A DNA stretch of 54,181 bases from Lutibacter sp. (GTDB lineage: Bacteria; Bacteroidota; Bacteroidia; Flavobacteriales; Flavobacteriaceae), in the NCBI RefSeq assembly GCF_021647475.1, contig NZ_JAKIUR010000016.1, positions 1-54,181 of the forward strand, given 5' to 3'. The notes below the pieces were generated by a model, which was given only the letters and a program-made list of their open reading frames with translations, did no database searches and was not told the DNA's origin. Positions 34,568 to 43,765 of the stretch are shown here, in pieces (within the stretch, counting starts at the first letter, position 1; the number at the start of each line of letters is the position of its first letter). The position numbers and the translations under genes were made by a program.

Positions 34568-35889
34568 CCTTTAGATTTAAATTCTAAATATTTATTAATT
34601 ACATTTAATGTTAAATTTTTTGGCTTGGTAAGAATAGCATACATTCCCCTACTTTCAATTTCTTTAACAATAAGTTTCTTTTCGAAATTAAATTTTTCAG
34701 CAATCGTTTTATGGTAAATAGTTTGCAAATCTTTCGCATTTTCTTTCAATAATTTTTGTAATTCCGTATTTTCAAAAAATACTATTACCAATAAATGATG
34801 TCTTGAAATAGCCTGTAAATAAGGTAATTGCCGTTTTAATGATGATATATGCTCAAAATTGGTATATAATAGTATTAAACTCCGCTGCTTAATTACCCTT
34901 TTAGTTATGGCATATAAATAGCCAAAATCTGAATCTGTAAATTTGGTATCAACATTATAAAGCGATTCATTTATACTATTTAAGTGAGTTTTTTTATTAC
35001 TTGCAGCAACTATAGCATCTACTTTTTTTGAAAAGGTAATTAATCCTGCTTTATCGTTTTTTTTAATGGCTATATTTGAAAAAGCTAAGGTTGCATTTAT
35101 AGCATAATCTAATAATTTTAAACCTTCAAAAGGCATTTTCATAACTCTACCAACATCAATAATTGAGTAAATGGGTTGTGCTTTTTCATCTTGATATTGA
35201 TTCACCATTAATTGGGCTTTTTTGGCAGTGGCTTTCCAATTTATAGTTCTTGCATCATCACCTTGAACATAATTTTTTATTTGTTCAAATTCTAACGTAT
35301 GCCCTATTCTTCTAATTTTTTTTAAACCAAATTCAGTAAGCCGATTACTCATTGCTAAAAATTCATATTTACGCATTTGTAAATAGGAAGGATAAACAGC
35401 TACCATTTTATTTTCTTCAAACTTATACCGCCGTGAAACTATTTTAAAAAATGAAGATACATATACATTTAGATTACCAAAAACATATTCTCCACGTTCA
35501 AAAGGAGTTACCTTATATTCAAAATTATAATCTTCAGAAGCCTCTACACTAGCTAATTGAAGAAAATTTCTTTTCTGAAATTGTACTGGTAGTTCGTCAA
35601 TAATTTTAACCTCAACTTTAAAATTATAATTATTTTTAATGGTAATTGGCACTTTATTTTCATCAGAATTTGAAAATTTATTGCCGAGTATTCGACTTGC
35701 TTGTACTCCTTTTTTCTTTTTAAAAAGAAGATAAATATCCATTAAAAATAAAATACTTAATACAAATAGTAAAACCCAAGCAATATTGTAAAACACAGAA
35801 AACCAAAAAGACAATAAAAACACAATTACAATTACACTTAAGTAATTGAAAAAACGCTCGTGTATGTATAAATTTTTAAAAATATTCAT
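34558..35889 (-). CDS. DUF58 domain protein (MoxR-associated)
   Basis: A 443-aa protein with two N-terminal transmembrane helices (about 13-30 and 32-50) and the DUF58 core near residues 200-245: GDDARTINWKATAKKAQLMV and SIIDVGRVM, start of a VWA-like fold. DUF58 proteins are encoded next to MoxR ATPases and are thought to be their partners in maturing envelope or metal-dependent complexes. It is the last gene of the minus-strand cluster from 40746. Its stop codon lies within the insertion-sequence target duplication, but the coding sequence is intact. Confidence 0.9.
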   Translation of the reverse strand: MNIFKNLYIHERFFNYLSVIVIVFLLSFWFSVFYNIAWVLLFVLSILFLMDIYLLFKKKKGVQASRILGNKFSNSDENKVPITIKNNYNFKVEVKIIDELPVQFQKRNFLQLASVEASEDYNFEYKVTPFERGEYVFGNLNVYVSSFFKIVSRRYKFEENKMVAVYPSYLQMRKYEFLAMSNRLTEFGLKKIRRIGHTLEFEQIKNYVQGDDARTINWKATAKKAQLMVNQYQDEKAQPIYSIIDVGRVMKMPFEGLKLLDYAINATLAFSNIAIKKNDKAGLITFSKKVDAIVAASNKKTHLNSINESLYNVDTKFTDSDFGYLYAITKRVIKQRSLILLYTNFEHISSLKRQLPYLQAISRHHLLVIVFFENTELQKLLKENAKDLQTIYHKTIAEKFNFEKKLIVKEIESRGMYAILTKPKNLTLNVINKYLEFKSKGFI

Positions 35890-35942
35890 TATAAATCAAT
35901 TCAATTTGCACCTGAAAATTATCTGGTTTTTAGTATTGAAAA

Positions 35943-35964
35943 CACTTCAACAAGTTCAGTGTAA
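35943..35964. repeat. Short degenerate copy of the CTGAA...TTCAG hairpin repeat
   Basis: Contains ACTTCAACAAGTTCAGTGT, a weakly palindromic match to the CCTGAAACAAGTTCAGG core of the larger repeat at 46011. It lies between the DUF58 and MoxR genes. Confidence 0.4.
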
Positions 35965-35984
35965 CAATTATTATTTAATTAAAT

Positions 35985-36968
35985 TTACCTTGGTACTTCA
36001 ACGGATTGAACAATCATTTCAATTACTTTTTCAGTTGTAAGCCCTTCCATTTCACGCTCTGGAGTTAAAATAAGTCGATGCCTTAATACTGGTACTATCA
36101 CTTTTTTAATATCTTCAGGAATTACAAAATCTCTTCCGCTAATAGCAGCAAAAGCCTTAGCAGCATTTAAAACGGCAATACTTGCCCTTGGGGAACCTCC
36201 TAAAAATAAATGTGGATGATTTCTAGTTTTAGTAATCAACTGAGCAATATAATTCATCAATTTATCTTCTACCAAAACCTCAAAAATAAGTGCTTTATAT
36301 TTTTTTAACTCAGCTTCTTTAATAGTAGTTTTAATTGTTGTTTGAGGTAAAATGCCCTTTCTTTCTTGATGTGTTTTTAAAATGAGTACTTCTTCATTTT
36401 CATTTGGATAACCCACCGCTATTTTAAACAAAAAACGATCTAGTTGTGCTTCTGGCAAAGCATAAGTACCTTCTTGTTCTATTGGATTTTGAGTTGCCAA
36501 AACCATAAATGGAGGATTCATTTTATAAGTAATTCCATCCATAGTAATTTGGCGTTCTTCCATAACTTCAAATAAGGCAGCTTGGGTTTTTGCTGGAGCA
36601 CGATTAATTTCATCAATTAATATTAAGTTTGAAAAAATTGGTCCTTTTTTAAATTCAAATTCAGAAGTTTTCATATTTAAAACTGAAGTACCAAGTATAT
36701 CACTCGGCATTAAATCTGGCGTAAATTGTATTCTACTATAGCCTGTTTCAATAGTTTTTGCCAATAATTTAGCGGTAATGGTTTTGGCAACTCCCGGAAC
36801 GCCTTCAATAAGTACATGACCGTCAGCTAAAAGAGCGATTAACAAAAGTTCAATAAAATTTTCTTGACCTATAATTATTTTACCTAATTCTAACTTAATA
36901 TTTTGAACTGCTTGTTTTAAACCTTCTAAGTCAATTCTATTATTAAAATTTACATCATTATTTTCCAT
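35985..36968 (-). CDS. MoxR-family AAA+ ATPase
   Basis: A 327-aa AAA+ protein. Walker A GVPGVAKT (near residue 50), Walker B LILIDEINRAPAKTQAALFE (near 108-127), sensor 1 LATQNPIEQEGTYALPEAQLD and the C-terminal lid with FLGGSPRAS. MoxR ATPases act as chaperones with VWA proteins such as the DUF58 product next door. The ATG at 36966-36968 is preferred; an in-frame ATG 27 bp upstream lies further inside the DUF4350 gene. The start overlaps the DUF4350 stop by 11 bp. Confidence 0.93.
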   Translation of the reverse strand: MENNDVNFNNRIDLEGLKQAVQNIKLELGKIIIGQENFIELLLIALLADGHVLIEGVPGVAKTITAKLLAKTIETGYSRIQFTPDLMPSDILGTSVLNMKTSEFEFKKGPIFSNLILIDEINRAPAKTQAALFEVMEERQITMDGITYKMNPPFMVLATQNPIEQEGTYALPEAQLDRFLFKIAVGYPNENEEVLILKTHQERKGILPQTTIKTTIKEAELKKYKALIFEVLVEDKLMNYIAQLITKTRNHPHLFLGGSPRASIAVLNAAKAFAAISGRDFVIPEDIKKVIVPVLRHRLILTPEREMEGLTTEKVIEMIVQSVEVPR

Positions 36969-38163
36969 AAGTGTATTTATTTTTAAATTTTTCAATATTT
37001 TTATTTAGTGCCATTAATTCTTCTTTGGTAATTGTATTTTTTAAATGAATAGTATTGCATTCTGAAATTATTTTTTTAACAAATTCAATAGAATTATCAC
37101 TTCTGCTTGCTAATTTTTTATAAAATTCTTCATTAAAATTAGCTGTTGATAGGTGAAATTTAGTTCTTATATAATCTAAAAAATAATTTATTTGTTGTTC
37201 TGCAATGGATTTATGATCCTCTTTTTCAAAATACATATTAGCAATAGTTTGAGTAAAAGCTAAGGTTTGATTTTTTAAAGGAGTTATAATTGGAATGCTT
37301 CTTTGAGTTCGTTTTCCTTTAAAAACGATAAAGAACAATACCCCTAAAAGTAATGTGTAATACGCGTATTTAAGTGATTTTGAGCTTAATAAATAATGTA
37401 TTGGTGAGGTAATTTTAGTTTTTCCAGTTTTATAATACGCATCCCAAATTATAGGAATATCAGCTCTAATATAAGACAATACGTTAGCAACTTGTTGGAC
37501 GTTAGCTGATTTTAAAATAGTGTAATTTGTAAAAACTTCAGGAAACGTGTAAAAATAAAAATGCCCTTTACCATAATTATATCTTACAAAATTAACGCCT
37601 TCAACACTTCGCTTATTTTGATTATTTACATAACCCGTGATTCCTAAAACTGTGGTGTTTAAAGTATCAATTTTAGTAAATATTTGATTATTAAAATCTC
37701 TATCAAAAGAAAATTCTTTGTTATTAAATACTTTGTTTTTAAATTTAAAAAACACTTTTTCATCTAAATTTTTTCCAATTAATCGTTTCGTTTTAAAACC
37801 AAGTGTATCAATGTTAATACCGTGTGTAGCTATAAAAACATCATTTCCTTTTTTTACAAATTTCATTAATCTATAAAATTCATCGTTTCCAAAATTAATG
37901 GCTTCATCCACAAAAAAATAAGTACCTGTTAATGTCGTATCTTTTAAATGTATAAATGGTGGTTCAAAACTGTCTTTAATTTTGATTTTTGGAAATAATT
38001 TGGGTAATTCATTTTTTAAAACATAAGTTCCGTATGGAATTTTATGTTTTGCCACATAACTAGGAAACCAATTAACAGGCTTTTTTTTAGTACTTTCAAT
38101 GTACATAAATCCCAAAATTAATAAGATAAAAGCTACCAGATATGTTTTAGATAGTTTATCCAT
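36958..38163 (-). CDS. DUF4350 domain membrane protein
   Basis: A 401-aa protein with an N-terminal helix (about 8-23), an extracytoplasmic DUF4350-like domain (YGTYVLKNELPKLFPKIKI, then GNDVFIATHGI) and a second helix near 275-291 (YAYYTLLLGVLFFIVF) with a cytoplasmic tail. Such proteins are regular members of MoxR/DUF58/DUF4129 clusters; biochemical role unknown. It overlaps the DUF4129 gene start region by 8 bp and moxR by 11 bp. Confidence 0.83.
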   Translation of the reverse strand: MDKLSKTYLVAFILLILGFMYIESTKKKPVNWFPSYVAKHKIPYGTYVLKNELPKLFPKIKIKDSFEPPFIHLKDTTLTGTYFFVDEAINFGNDEFYRLMKFVKKGNDVFIATHGINIDTLGFKTKRLIGKNLDEKVFFKFKNKVFNNKEFSFDRDFNNQIFTKIDTLNTTVLGITGYVNNQNKRSVEGVNFVRYNYGKGHFYFYTFPEVFTNYTILKSANVQQVANVLSYIRADIPIIWDAYYKTGKTKITSPIHYLLSSKSLKYAYYTLLLGVLFFIVFKGKRTQRSIPIITPLKNQTLAFTQTIANMYFEKEDHKSIAEQQINYFLDYIRTKFHLSTANFNEEFYKKLASRSDNSIEFVKKIISECNTIHLKNTITKEELMALNKNIEKFKNKYTYGK

Positions 38164-38902
38164 TTTTTTGAGGATTAATTAGATTATTAGTAGCAGTAAA
38201 CTCAATTTGTATTCGGCTAAATTGTACATTATTTATATGAAAATTTCCATACCAAACAAAATCATAAATGCGTGTAGTATTTTCAAAAGATTTTTTTAAT
38301 GAATTATCAACTATTTCACTAATATAATCATCATTTGTTTTCTGTTGCTCCCAGTTAACTACTTCATTATCTGTAAGTAATTTTAGTGTTTTTAAATATA
38401 AAAATCGCACTGCTAAACGATAATTTTTATTTTTAATAGCCTTTTGCACTAAAGCCTCTAAATCAGCTTTTTGAAGTAATTTTTCATCCTCTGAAAAATT
38501 TATAATCGCAGGGTTTTTTGAGAATGAAACTGCAGATTTAATTTTTGTTTTCACAAAAAATTTAATTAGCAAAAACAACACAATTCCTCCAATAACATAA
38601 GGTAAAGCCATTAAAATAGTTGCTAATATTCCCTTAGCATATTTAACTCCAAAAATCCATTCAAAAAACCGTAATAACTGTCGCCATAACCAATTTAAAA
38701 CTTTATCTATAAAAGTAGGCTCTTTTTTTGTAGCTTCAGTATAATCAAAATCTTTATTGGATTTGTACTTTTCTAAACTTTTAGCATCAAACTTTTTTTG
38801 ACTAACTTTAGTAGTATCCATTTTAATAATTCTATCTTTTTGTTGCGAAAAAGTTGTTAACGTAAAAAGAAATAAACTATAAAAAATGAATTTACTTATC
38901 AT
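38156..38902 (-). CDS. DUF4129 domain membrane protein
   Basis: About 248 aa. The ATG at 38900-38902 gives a signal peptide (MISKFIFYSLFLFTLTTFSQ) and fits the 10-bp gap after the upstream gene; a longer frame to 38947 would overlap that gene. A transmembrane helix lies near residues 100-120 after WQLLRFFEWIFG-like aromatic residues, and the cytoplasmic C-terminus holds the DUF4129 helix pair with YRLAVRFLYLKTLKLL. Function unknown; part of the MoxR cluster. Confidence 0.83.
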   Translation of the reverse strand: MISKFIFYSLFLFTLTTFSQQKDRIIKMDTTKVSQKKFDAKSLEKYKSNKDFDYTEATKKEPTFIDKVLNWLWRQLLRFFEWIFGVKYAKGILATILMALPYVIGGIVLFLLIKFFVKTKIKSAVSFSKNPAIINFSEDEKLLQKADLEALVQKAIKNKNYRLAVRFLYLKTLKLLTDNEVVNWEQQKTNDDYISEIVDNSLKKSFENTTRIYDFVWYGNFHINNVQFSRIQIEFTATNNLINPQKNG

Positions 38903-38912
38903 CAAAAAAAAA

Positions 38913-39791
38913 TTAATTATTGTTTCCCAAATTATCAATTTTCTCAAAAGTCCCCGTCAAGTTTTTTTGCTCATTTAAATCGAAATAGATAAAAACGGTA
39001 GATATAAGTGGAATTGAGTATAACATAAATTGAAACACATAAGAACCAATATTTAGGGCTAAATAGATGGGCTCTTTGAATACTTCGAAAAATTTAGTTG
39101 GATCATCTCCTCCCATAACAGTTCCCATTTTTATAAATTGATAAATAATAGTTGGAATTGAAAAAACTTGCCCAAGTATTCCTATTAATAACCAAACTAC
39201 AATTAATACACCAAAAGTATTCCACCATTCACCTTTTATTAAAGTAAAGGAATGTGAAAAAGAATCGCCAACTGTTCGCTCTTCAAAAACTAATATAGAA
39301 GTTGCTAAAGATAAAATTGTACCCAGATAAATACCTGGTATATAACAAAATACCATTCCAAAAACAGTTACAACAGTAACTAAAAAACCTAACCCTAAAA
39401 ATTTCCAAACATTTTGATAAACTTGCTCTTTTATCTTATAAAAATCTGGTTTTCCCTTGGTATCAATATATGATTTAATAAAGAATAATGAAGTCATAGA
39501 TAGTAATGAATATAACATTACATAGACAAACATTAAGGCAAAAACCCAAGAAATTAATTTAGAAAATACACCTTCAGGATTGCTATCTAAAGATGATTTA
39601 TTAAACACATCTGACATTGCCAATAAATAAAAAACTAATACGGCTAAAGTCATTAAAAGTACTGGACCTACTAATTTTAAAATAGTTAAAAAATAGCTTT
39701 TCCAATTTTGGCGAATAAAGGCAAATGTATCTGTAATAATTGCTCCTAAATCTCTTTCTTTTTTAAATTCAATAAAATTATAATCTTCCAT
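38913..39791 (-). CDS. Polytopic membrane protein of the MoxR cluster
   Basis: A 292-aa protein with about six hydrophobic helices and the phrase GDSFSHSFTLIKGEWWNTFG near residues 170-190, as seen in glycerophosphoryl-diester-phosphodiesterase membrane-domain-like proteins. It has no catalytic phosphodiesterase domain. Its start overlaps the SpoIIM-family gene stop by 14 bp. Function unknown. Confidence 0.78.
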   Translation of the reverse strand: MEDYNFIEFKKERDLGAIITDTFAFIRQNWKSYFLTILKLVGPVLLMTLAVLVFYLLAMSDVFNKSSLDSNPEGVFSKLISWVFALMFVYVMLYSLLSMTSLFFIKSYIDTKGKPDFYKIKEQVYQNVWKFLGLGFLVTVVTVFGMVFCYIPGIYLGTILSLATSILVFEERTVGDSFSHSFTLIKGEWWNTFGVLIVVWLLIGILGQVFSIPTIIYQFIKMGTVMGGDDPTKFFEVFKEPIYLALNIGSYVFQFMLYSIPLISTVFIYFDLNEQKNLTGTFEKIDNLGNNN

Positions 39792-40746
39792 TATTTTTTT
39801 GTTTGTTTAGTTTTATGGGATAAAAAATGTAATAATATAGTATTAATGTTAATGATGCTATTATAATTAAAATGGCTAAAAAGTCAGGCATTTCTGTATG
39901 TCGTGTAACAAAACCTTCTAAAAAACCAGCAATAATAAAAAATGGAATGGTACTTACCATAATTTTAAGTCCTGCTTTAAAACTTCTTTTAAAAGAAGCC
40001 AATCTTGTATAAGTTCCTGGAAAAAGTAAACCGTTTCCTAGTACCAAGCCTGCACAACCAGCAATAATTATAACCGAAATTTCAATAGTTCCATGAAGCC
40101 AGATAGTTCTAGAAGATTCCCAAAGCAAACCTTTATCATAAAAAAAGTATGCAAATGAGCCTAACATTATTCCGTTACGCATCATTATAAATAATGTTCC
40201 CACGGAAAACAACATTCCAAATACAAAAGCCATCATAGCTACTTTTATATTATTAAGGGTAATTACCAAAAATGCTGTTGTTTCGCCCATATTTTTATAA
40301 ATAGCCATAGGATCCCCTTTTTCAATATTAGCCAAAGTTGTGTTTACATAATTATCGCCTAATATTAAACGAACAAAAGAAGCATCTTGCGATGCTGAAT
40401 ACGCACCAATAATTACAAAAAAGAGAAAAGTAGCAAATGCAATCAATAACTCTTTATGATAATTAACAAATTCTAAAGGGAATTCCGTTTTAAAAAAAGA
40501 TAATAATCTATTTTTACTTTCTTTTTTAGTTTTATAAATTTTTAAATGCGATTTTGCTGCAATACTATTTAAATAATATTCGGTATTACTATTTGGATAA
40601 AACGTTTTAGCATAGCTTAAATCCTCAGAAACTTCAATATACAAATCAGAAAGCTTATTAGGTGATAGTGCAATTTTTTTATTTAAAACATCTTCAAACA
40701 GCAACCACTTTTTTTTATTTTTTTTTACAAATGCTGCTTCACGCAT
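39778..40746 (-). CDS. Stage II sporulation protein M-like (SpoIIM/DUF95) membrane protein
   Basis: A 322-aa protein with a cytoplasmic N-terminal helical part (about 1-100) and five to six transmembrane helices. Family-typical features are MAIYKNMGETTAFLVITLNN, ANIEKGDPM and LHGTIEISVIIIAGCAGLVLGNGLLFPG (in pieces, residues about 225-255). Despite the name it has nothing to do with sporulation here; SpoIIM-like and RDD proteins are standard partners in Bacteroidota MoxR clusters. It is the first gene of the minus-strand cluster and divergent from the RDD gene. Confidence 0.87.
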   Translation of the reverse strand: MREAAFVKKNKKKWLLFEDVLNKKIALSPNKLSDLYIEVSEDLSYAKTFYPNSNTEYYLNSIAAKSHLKIYKTKKESKNRLLSFFKTEFPLEFVNYHKELLIAFATFLFFVIIGAYSASQDASFVRLILGDNYVNTTLANIEKGDPMAIYKNMGETTAFLVITLNNIKVAMMAFVFGMLFSVGTLFIMMRNGIMLGSFAYFFYDKGLLWESSRTIWLHGTIEISVIIIAGCAGLVLGNGLLFPGTYTRLASFKRSFKAGLKIMVSTIPFFIIAGFLEGFVTRHTEMPDFLAILIIIASLTLILYYYIFYPIKLNKQKNNGRL

Positions 40747-40850
40747 TTTTTATATTTTTGTTGTTGCTTAACATAAAAACCTTAGATAATCAATTTAGTT
40801 AACGAATGTAAAAAATCAAAAGTTATCAGCCAAAAAGATATACACTAAAA

Positions 40851-41570
40851 ATGAATAATTTTCAAATAGAAACAGCTCAAAATATTATCATAAAGCAAAA
40901 CGTTGCTCCAGTAAGTGATCGAATTTTAGCATTTATTATTGATATGCTCATTATAATAGGTTACTATATTATACTGTTTTTAATATTAAATAGCTTAGGT
41001 TATAAACCTTCAAAATCATTGATAGTAGTTTATGCACTACTAAGTTTACCTGTATTTTTATATCATTTACTATTTGAAGTTTTAATGAACGGACAAAGTC
41101 CTGGTAAATATTTTTTACATATTAGAGTTACAAAAATTGATGGATCAAAACCAACTTTTGGAAGTTATTTAATACGATGGATATTGCGTTTAATTGATAT
41201 TAGCTTAGCTTCAGGTTCAGTAGCTTTACTCTCCATTTTACTAAACGGAAAAGGACAACGATTAGGTGATTTAGCAGCAAATACCACCGTAATTTCAGAA
41301 AAAAAACGAATAACTATTGAGGACACTTTAAATGTTGATTTATCAGAAGAATACAAACCAACTTTTCCACAAGTTACCTTACTCAGCGATAAAGATGTGC
41401 AAACTATTAAATTGCTGTACAACAATGCTTTAAAAAAAAGAAATTACACCGCAATAAATGCAATAAAAGAAAAAATTATTGAACTAACAGAGGTCAAAAC
41501 AGATTTAAGAGCTGTTGATTTTGTAAACACAATTATTAAAGATTATAATTATTATACGCAACAAATGTAA
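40851..41570 (+). CDS. RDD family membrane protein
   Basis: A 239-aa protein whose first helix begins with the RDD-type SDRILAFIIDMLIIIGYY (residues 23-40), followed by two more helices and the family block GQSPGKYFLHIRV then GQRLGDLAANTTVI. The last 80 residues are soluble and Lys/Glu-rich. It is divergent from the SpoIIM-like gene. Its stop overlaps the Nudix gene start by 1 bp (TAATG). Confidence 0.87.
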   Translation: MNNFQIETAQNIIIKQNVAPVSDRILAFIIDMLIIIGYYIILFLILNSLGYKPSKSLIVVYALLSLPVFLYHLLFEVLMNGQSPGKYFLHIRVTKIDGSKPTFGSYLIRWILRLIDISLASGSVALLSILLNGKGQRLGDLAANTTVISEKKRITIEDTLNVDLSEEYKPTFPQVTLLSDKDVQTIKLLYNNALKKRNYTAINAIKEKIIELTEVKTDLRAVDFVNTIIKDYNYYTQQM

Positions 41571-42202
41571 TGGATTTTAATATTTTCAAAAATAAAATTG
41601 ATATGTATGCCTTAACAAAATTAGGCGGATTAGATGCCCAATTTAAACTGGCTCCAGCATCTAGAAAACCATATTTAAAAGAACTAGTTATTAGTGATGA
41701 TGCAAAAAAATCTGCTGTTTTAGCCCTATTTTATCCAAATGAAAATAATGAAACTGTATTTATTTTAACTTTACGAGCTAATTACAAAGGAACTCATGCT
41801 TCCCAAATAAGTTTTCCAGGAGGTAAATTTGAAACTTCCGATAAAAATCTTAAAAATACTGCAATACGAGAAACCAATGAAGAAATTGGAATTAATCCTT
41901 CTGACATCTCTATTTTTAAACAATTAACTGATGTATATATTCCACCAAGTAATTTTTTAGTTACTCCTTTTATGGGCTTTTTATCTTTGGCTCCTACTTT
42001 CAAATTAAATCATGAAGTTGAAAAAATCATATCTGTTAAATTATCAGAATTATTATCAGAAAATTGCCTTTCAACAACCAAAGTTACCACCTCATATGCA
42101 ACAAATATGAAAGTTCCTTGTTTTATTCTAAATGATACCATAGTTTGGGGAGCAACCGCAATGATGTTAAGTGAAATTAAAGAATTATTAAAAAATATTT
42201 AA
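41570..42202 (+). CDS. CoA pyrophosphatase-like Nudix hydrolase
   Basis: A 210-aa Nudix enzyme of the CoA diphosphatase type. The segment ASQISFPGGKFETSDKNLK followed by TAIRETNEEIGI is the Nudix box, with the UPF0035-like FPGGK start that marks CoA pyrophosphatases. Likely hydrolyses CoA or acyl-CoA to phosphopantetheine and ADP. The start overlaps the RDD gene stop (TAATG). Confidence 0.87.
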   Translation: MDFNIFKNKIDMYALTKLGGLDAQFKLAPASRKPYLKELVISDDAKKSAVLALFYPNENNETVFILTLRANYKGTHASQISFPGGKFETSDKNLKNTAIRETNEEIGINPSDISIFKQLTDVYIPPSNFLVTPFMGFLSLAPTFKLNHEVEKIISVKLSELLSENCLSTTKVTTSYATNMKVPCFILNDTIVWGATAMMLSEIKELLKNI

Positions 42203-42214
42203 AGTATTTTTTAG

Positions 42215-42222
42215 TAAATTTG
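42215..42222 (+). promoter_or_regulatory. Putative -7 promoter box of the PlsC-like gene
   Basis: TAAATTTG matches TAnnTTTG, 26 bp before the ATG at 42249. The -33 position lacks a clear TTG. Confidence 0.45.
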
Positions 42223-42248
42223 TAGTTCATTCAAATTAAACCAACCAC

Positions 42249-43061
42249 ATGCCAATATTTAAAAGGAATCCTTTTGGACATATTTTATTTTTGAAAAAAT
42301 GGCTTATTAGAATTTTTGGAGTAGTATCTCACGGTAGATATCGCAGATTTAATAAACTTCAAATCGAAGGCTCTGAAATTATAAGAAATTTACCAACTAC
42401 TAATGTCCTTTTTATTTCAAATCATCAGACTTATTTTGCCGATGTTGCAGCCATGATGCACGTTTTTAATGCGGCATTAAAAGGAAGAGTTGATTCAATA
42501 AAAAATATTGGATATATCTGGAATCCAAAACTTAACATTTATTTTGTAGCTGCCAAGGAAACTATGAAATCTGGTTTATTACCAAAATTATTTGCTTATG
42601 CAGGTTCCGTTTCTATTGATAGAACCTGGAGAAGTGCAGGTGAAAATGTAAACCGACAAGTGAAAATGTCAGACATAAGTAATATAGGAAAGGCATTAAA
42701 AGATGGATGGGTAATTACCTTTCCTCAAGGAACTACAAAACCTTTTAATCCTATTAGAAGAGGTACAGCTCATATTATTAAAACCTACAAACCAATTGTT
42801 GTTCCTATTGTAATTGATGGATTTAGAAGATCTTTTGATAAAAAAGGTTTAATGATTAAAAAACGAAACGTACTACAATCTATGGTTATAAAAAAACCAA
42901 TGGATATTGATTATGAAAATGAAACTATTGATGAAATTGTAAAAAAGATTGAATTTGAAATTGAACAAGATCCAAATCTATTAAAAGTTATTTCAGAAGA
43001 AGAATACAAAAAACGAGAAGAAGAATTAAACAAAAAAAGGAAATTTTGGAATTTTTCTTAG
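42249..43061 (+). CDS. 1-acylglycerol-3-phosphate acyltransferase-like protein (PlsC family)
   Basis: A 270-aa lysophospholipid acyltransferase-fold protein. Motif I is NHQTYFAD: His and Asp are separated by five residues rather than the canonical four. Motif II appears as GSVSIDRTWR, and motif III is FPQGTTKPF where FPEGT is usual. It should act at the inner membrane on phosphatidic acid synthesis or a related acyl transfer, but the altered motifs leave the acceptor uncertain. It overlaps the carbonic anhydrase gene by 4 bp, tail to tail. Confidence 0.85.
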   Translation: MPIFKRNPFGHILFLKKWLIRIFGVVSHGRYRRFNKLQIEGSEIIRNLPTTNVLFISNHQTYFADVAAMMHVFNAALKGRVDSIKNIGYIWNPKLNIYFVAAKETMKSGLLPKLFAYAGSVSIDRTWRSAGENVNRQVKMSDISNIGKALKDGWVITFPQGTTKPFNPIRRGTAHIIKTYKPIVVPIVIDGFRRSFDKKGLMIKKRNVLQSMVIKKPMDIDYENETIDEIVKKIEFEIEQDPNLLKVISEEEYKKREEELNKKRKFWNFS

Positions 43062-43675
43062 TTATTTAAAAAAGTAACTTTTCCTGTTTCTACACTGTAC
43101 ATTGCTCCAACAATTTCAATACTTCCTTTAACTTCTAATGCAGCTAAAATTGGACTTTCATCTCTAATTCTTTCTATAGCATGAATAACATTTAAATGAC
43201 TAACTTTTTCTATTTCTGAAATTGATAATTTTTCTTTACCCTTACTAACTTCTAAAACTGAAGGCTTAATTTTACTAAGTAAGGTAGTTATATTACCCAT
43301 TTCATAATGATTACAAGCAGCAGTAACAGCTCCACAATTAGTATGCCCCATAACTACTAATATTTTCGATCCAATTTCTTTGCAAGCGTATTCCATTGAG
43401 CCCAATACATCTTCATTAATTATATTACCCGCAACCCTTACACTAAATATATCGCCAATACCTTGGTCAAAAACTAATTCTGCCGGAACTCTAGAATCCA
43501 TGCAACTCAATATAACTGCAAAAGGAAATTGACCATCGCTTGTTGCCAGTACCTGCTCTTTATGGTTACGGTCAGCCTTTAAATTTTTAATAAATCGAAG
43601 ATTGCCTTCAACTAAAATTTTATGTGCATCTTTTGGAGTAATTGTTGCCTGTAATTCTTTTGTTAGCGTTCTCAT
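43058..43675 (-). CDS. Beta-class carbonic anhydrase
   Basis: A 205-aa zinc enzyme interconverting CO2 and bicarbonate. Zinc ligands are in SCMDSRVPAE (Cys, with the Asp-Arg dyad) and in GHTNCGAV (His and Cys). EYACKEIGSKILVVMGHTNC precedes the second site. No signal peptide, so cytoplasmic. It is 109 bp downstream of dps on the same strand, separated by hairpins. Confidence 0.94.
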   Translation of the reverse strand: MRTLTKELQATITPKDAHKILVEGNLRFIKNLKADRNHKEQVLATSDGQFPFAVILSCMDSRVPAELVFDQGIGDIFSVRVAGNIINEDVLGSMEYACKEIGSKILVVMGHTNCGAVTAACNHYEMGNITTLLSKIKPSVLEVSKGKEKLSISEIEKVSHLNVIHAIERIRDESPILAALEVKGSIEIVGAMYSVETGKVTFLNN

Positions 43676-43705
43676 TTAATAACTTTAAGCATTATTAAAT
43701 GCAAA

Positions 43706-43761
43706 TTAAGTGTATTTTCATTTAGAATTATAATAAATAATAAAAAAGAAAATACACTTAA
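43706..43761. repeat. 14-bp perfect inverted repeat between dps and the carbonic anhydrase gene
   Basis: TTAAGTGTATTTTC (43706-43719) and GAAAATACACTTAA (43748-43761) are exact inverted copies around a 28-nt AT-rich loop. No T-run follows, so it is not a typical terminator; it may be an operator or mRNA-end stem. Confidence 0.6.
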
Positions 43762-43765
43762 CACT

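Noticed and set aside
42249..43675. Operon linking the PlsC-like and carbonic anhydrase genes
   Set aside because: They are convergent and overlap only at their 3' ends by 4 bp.
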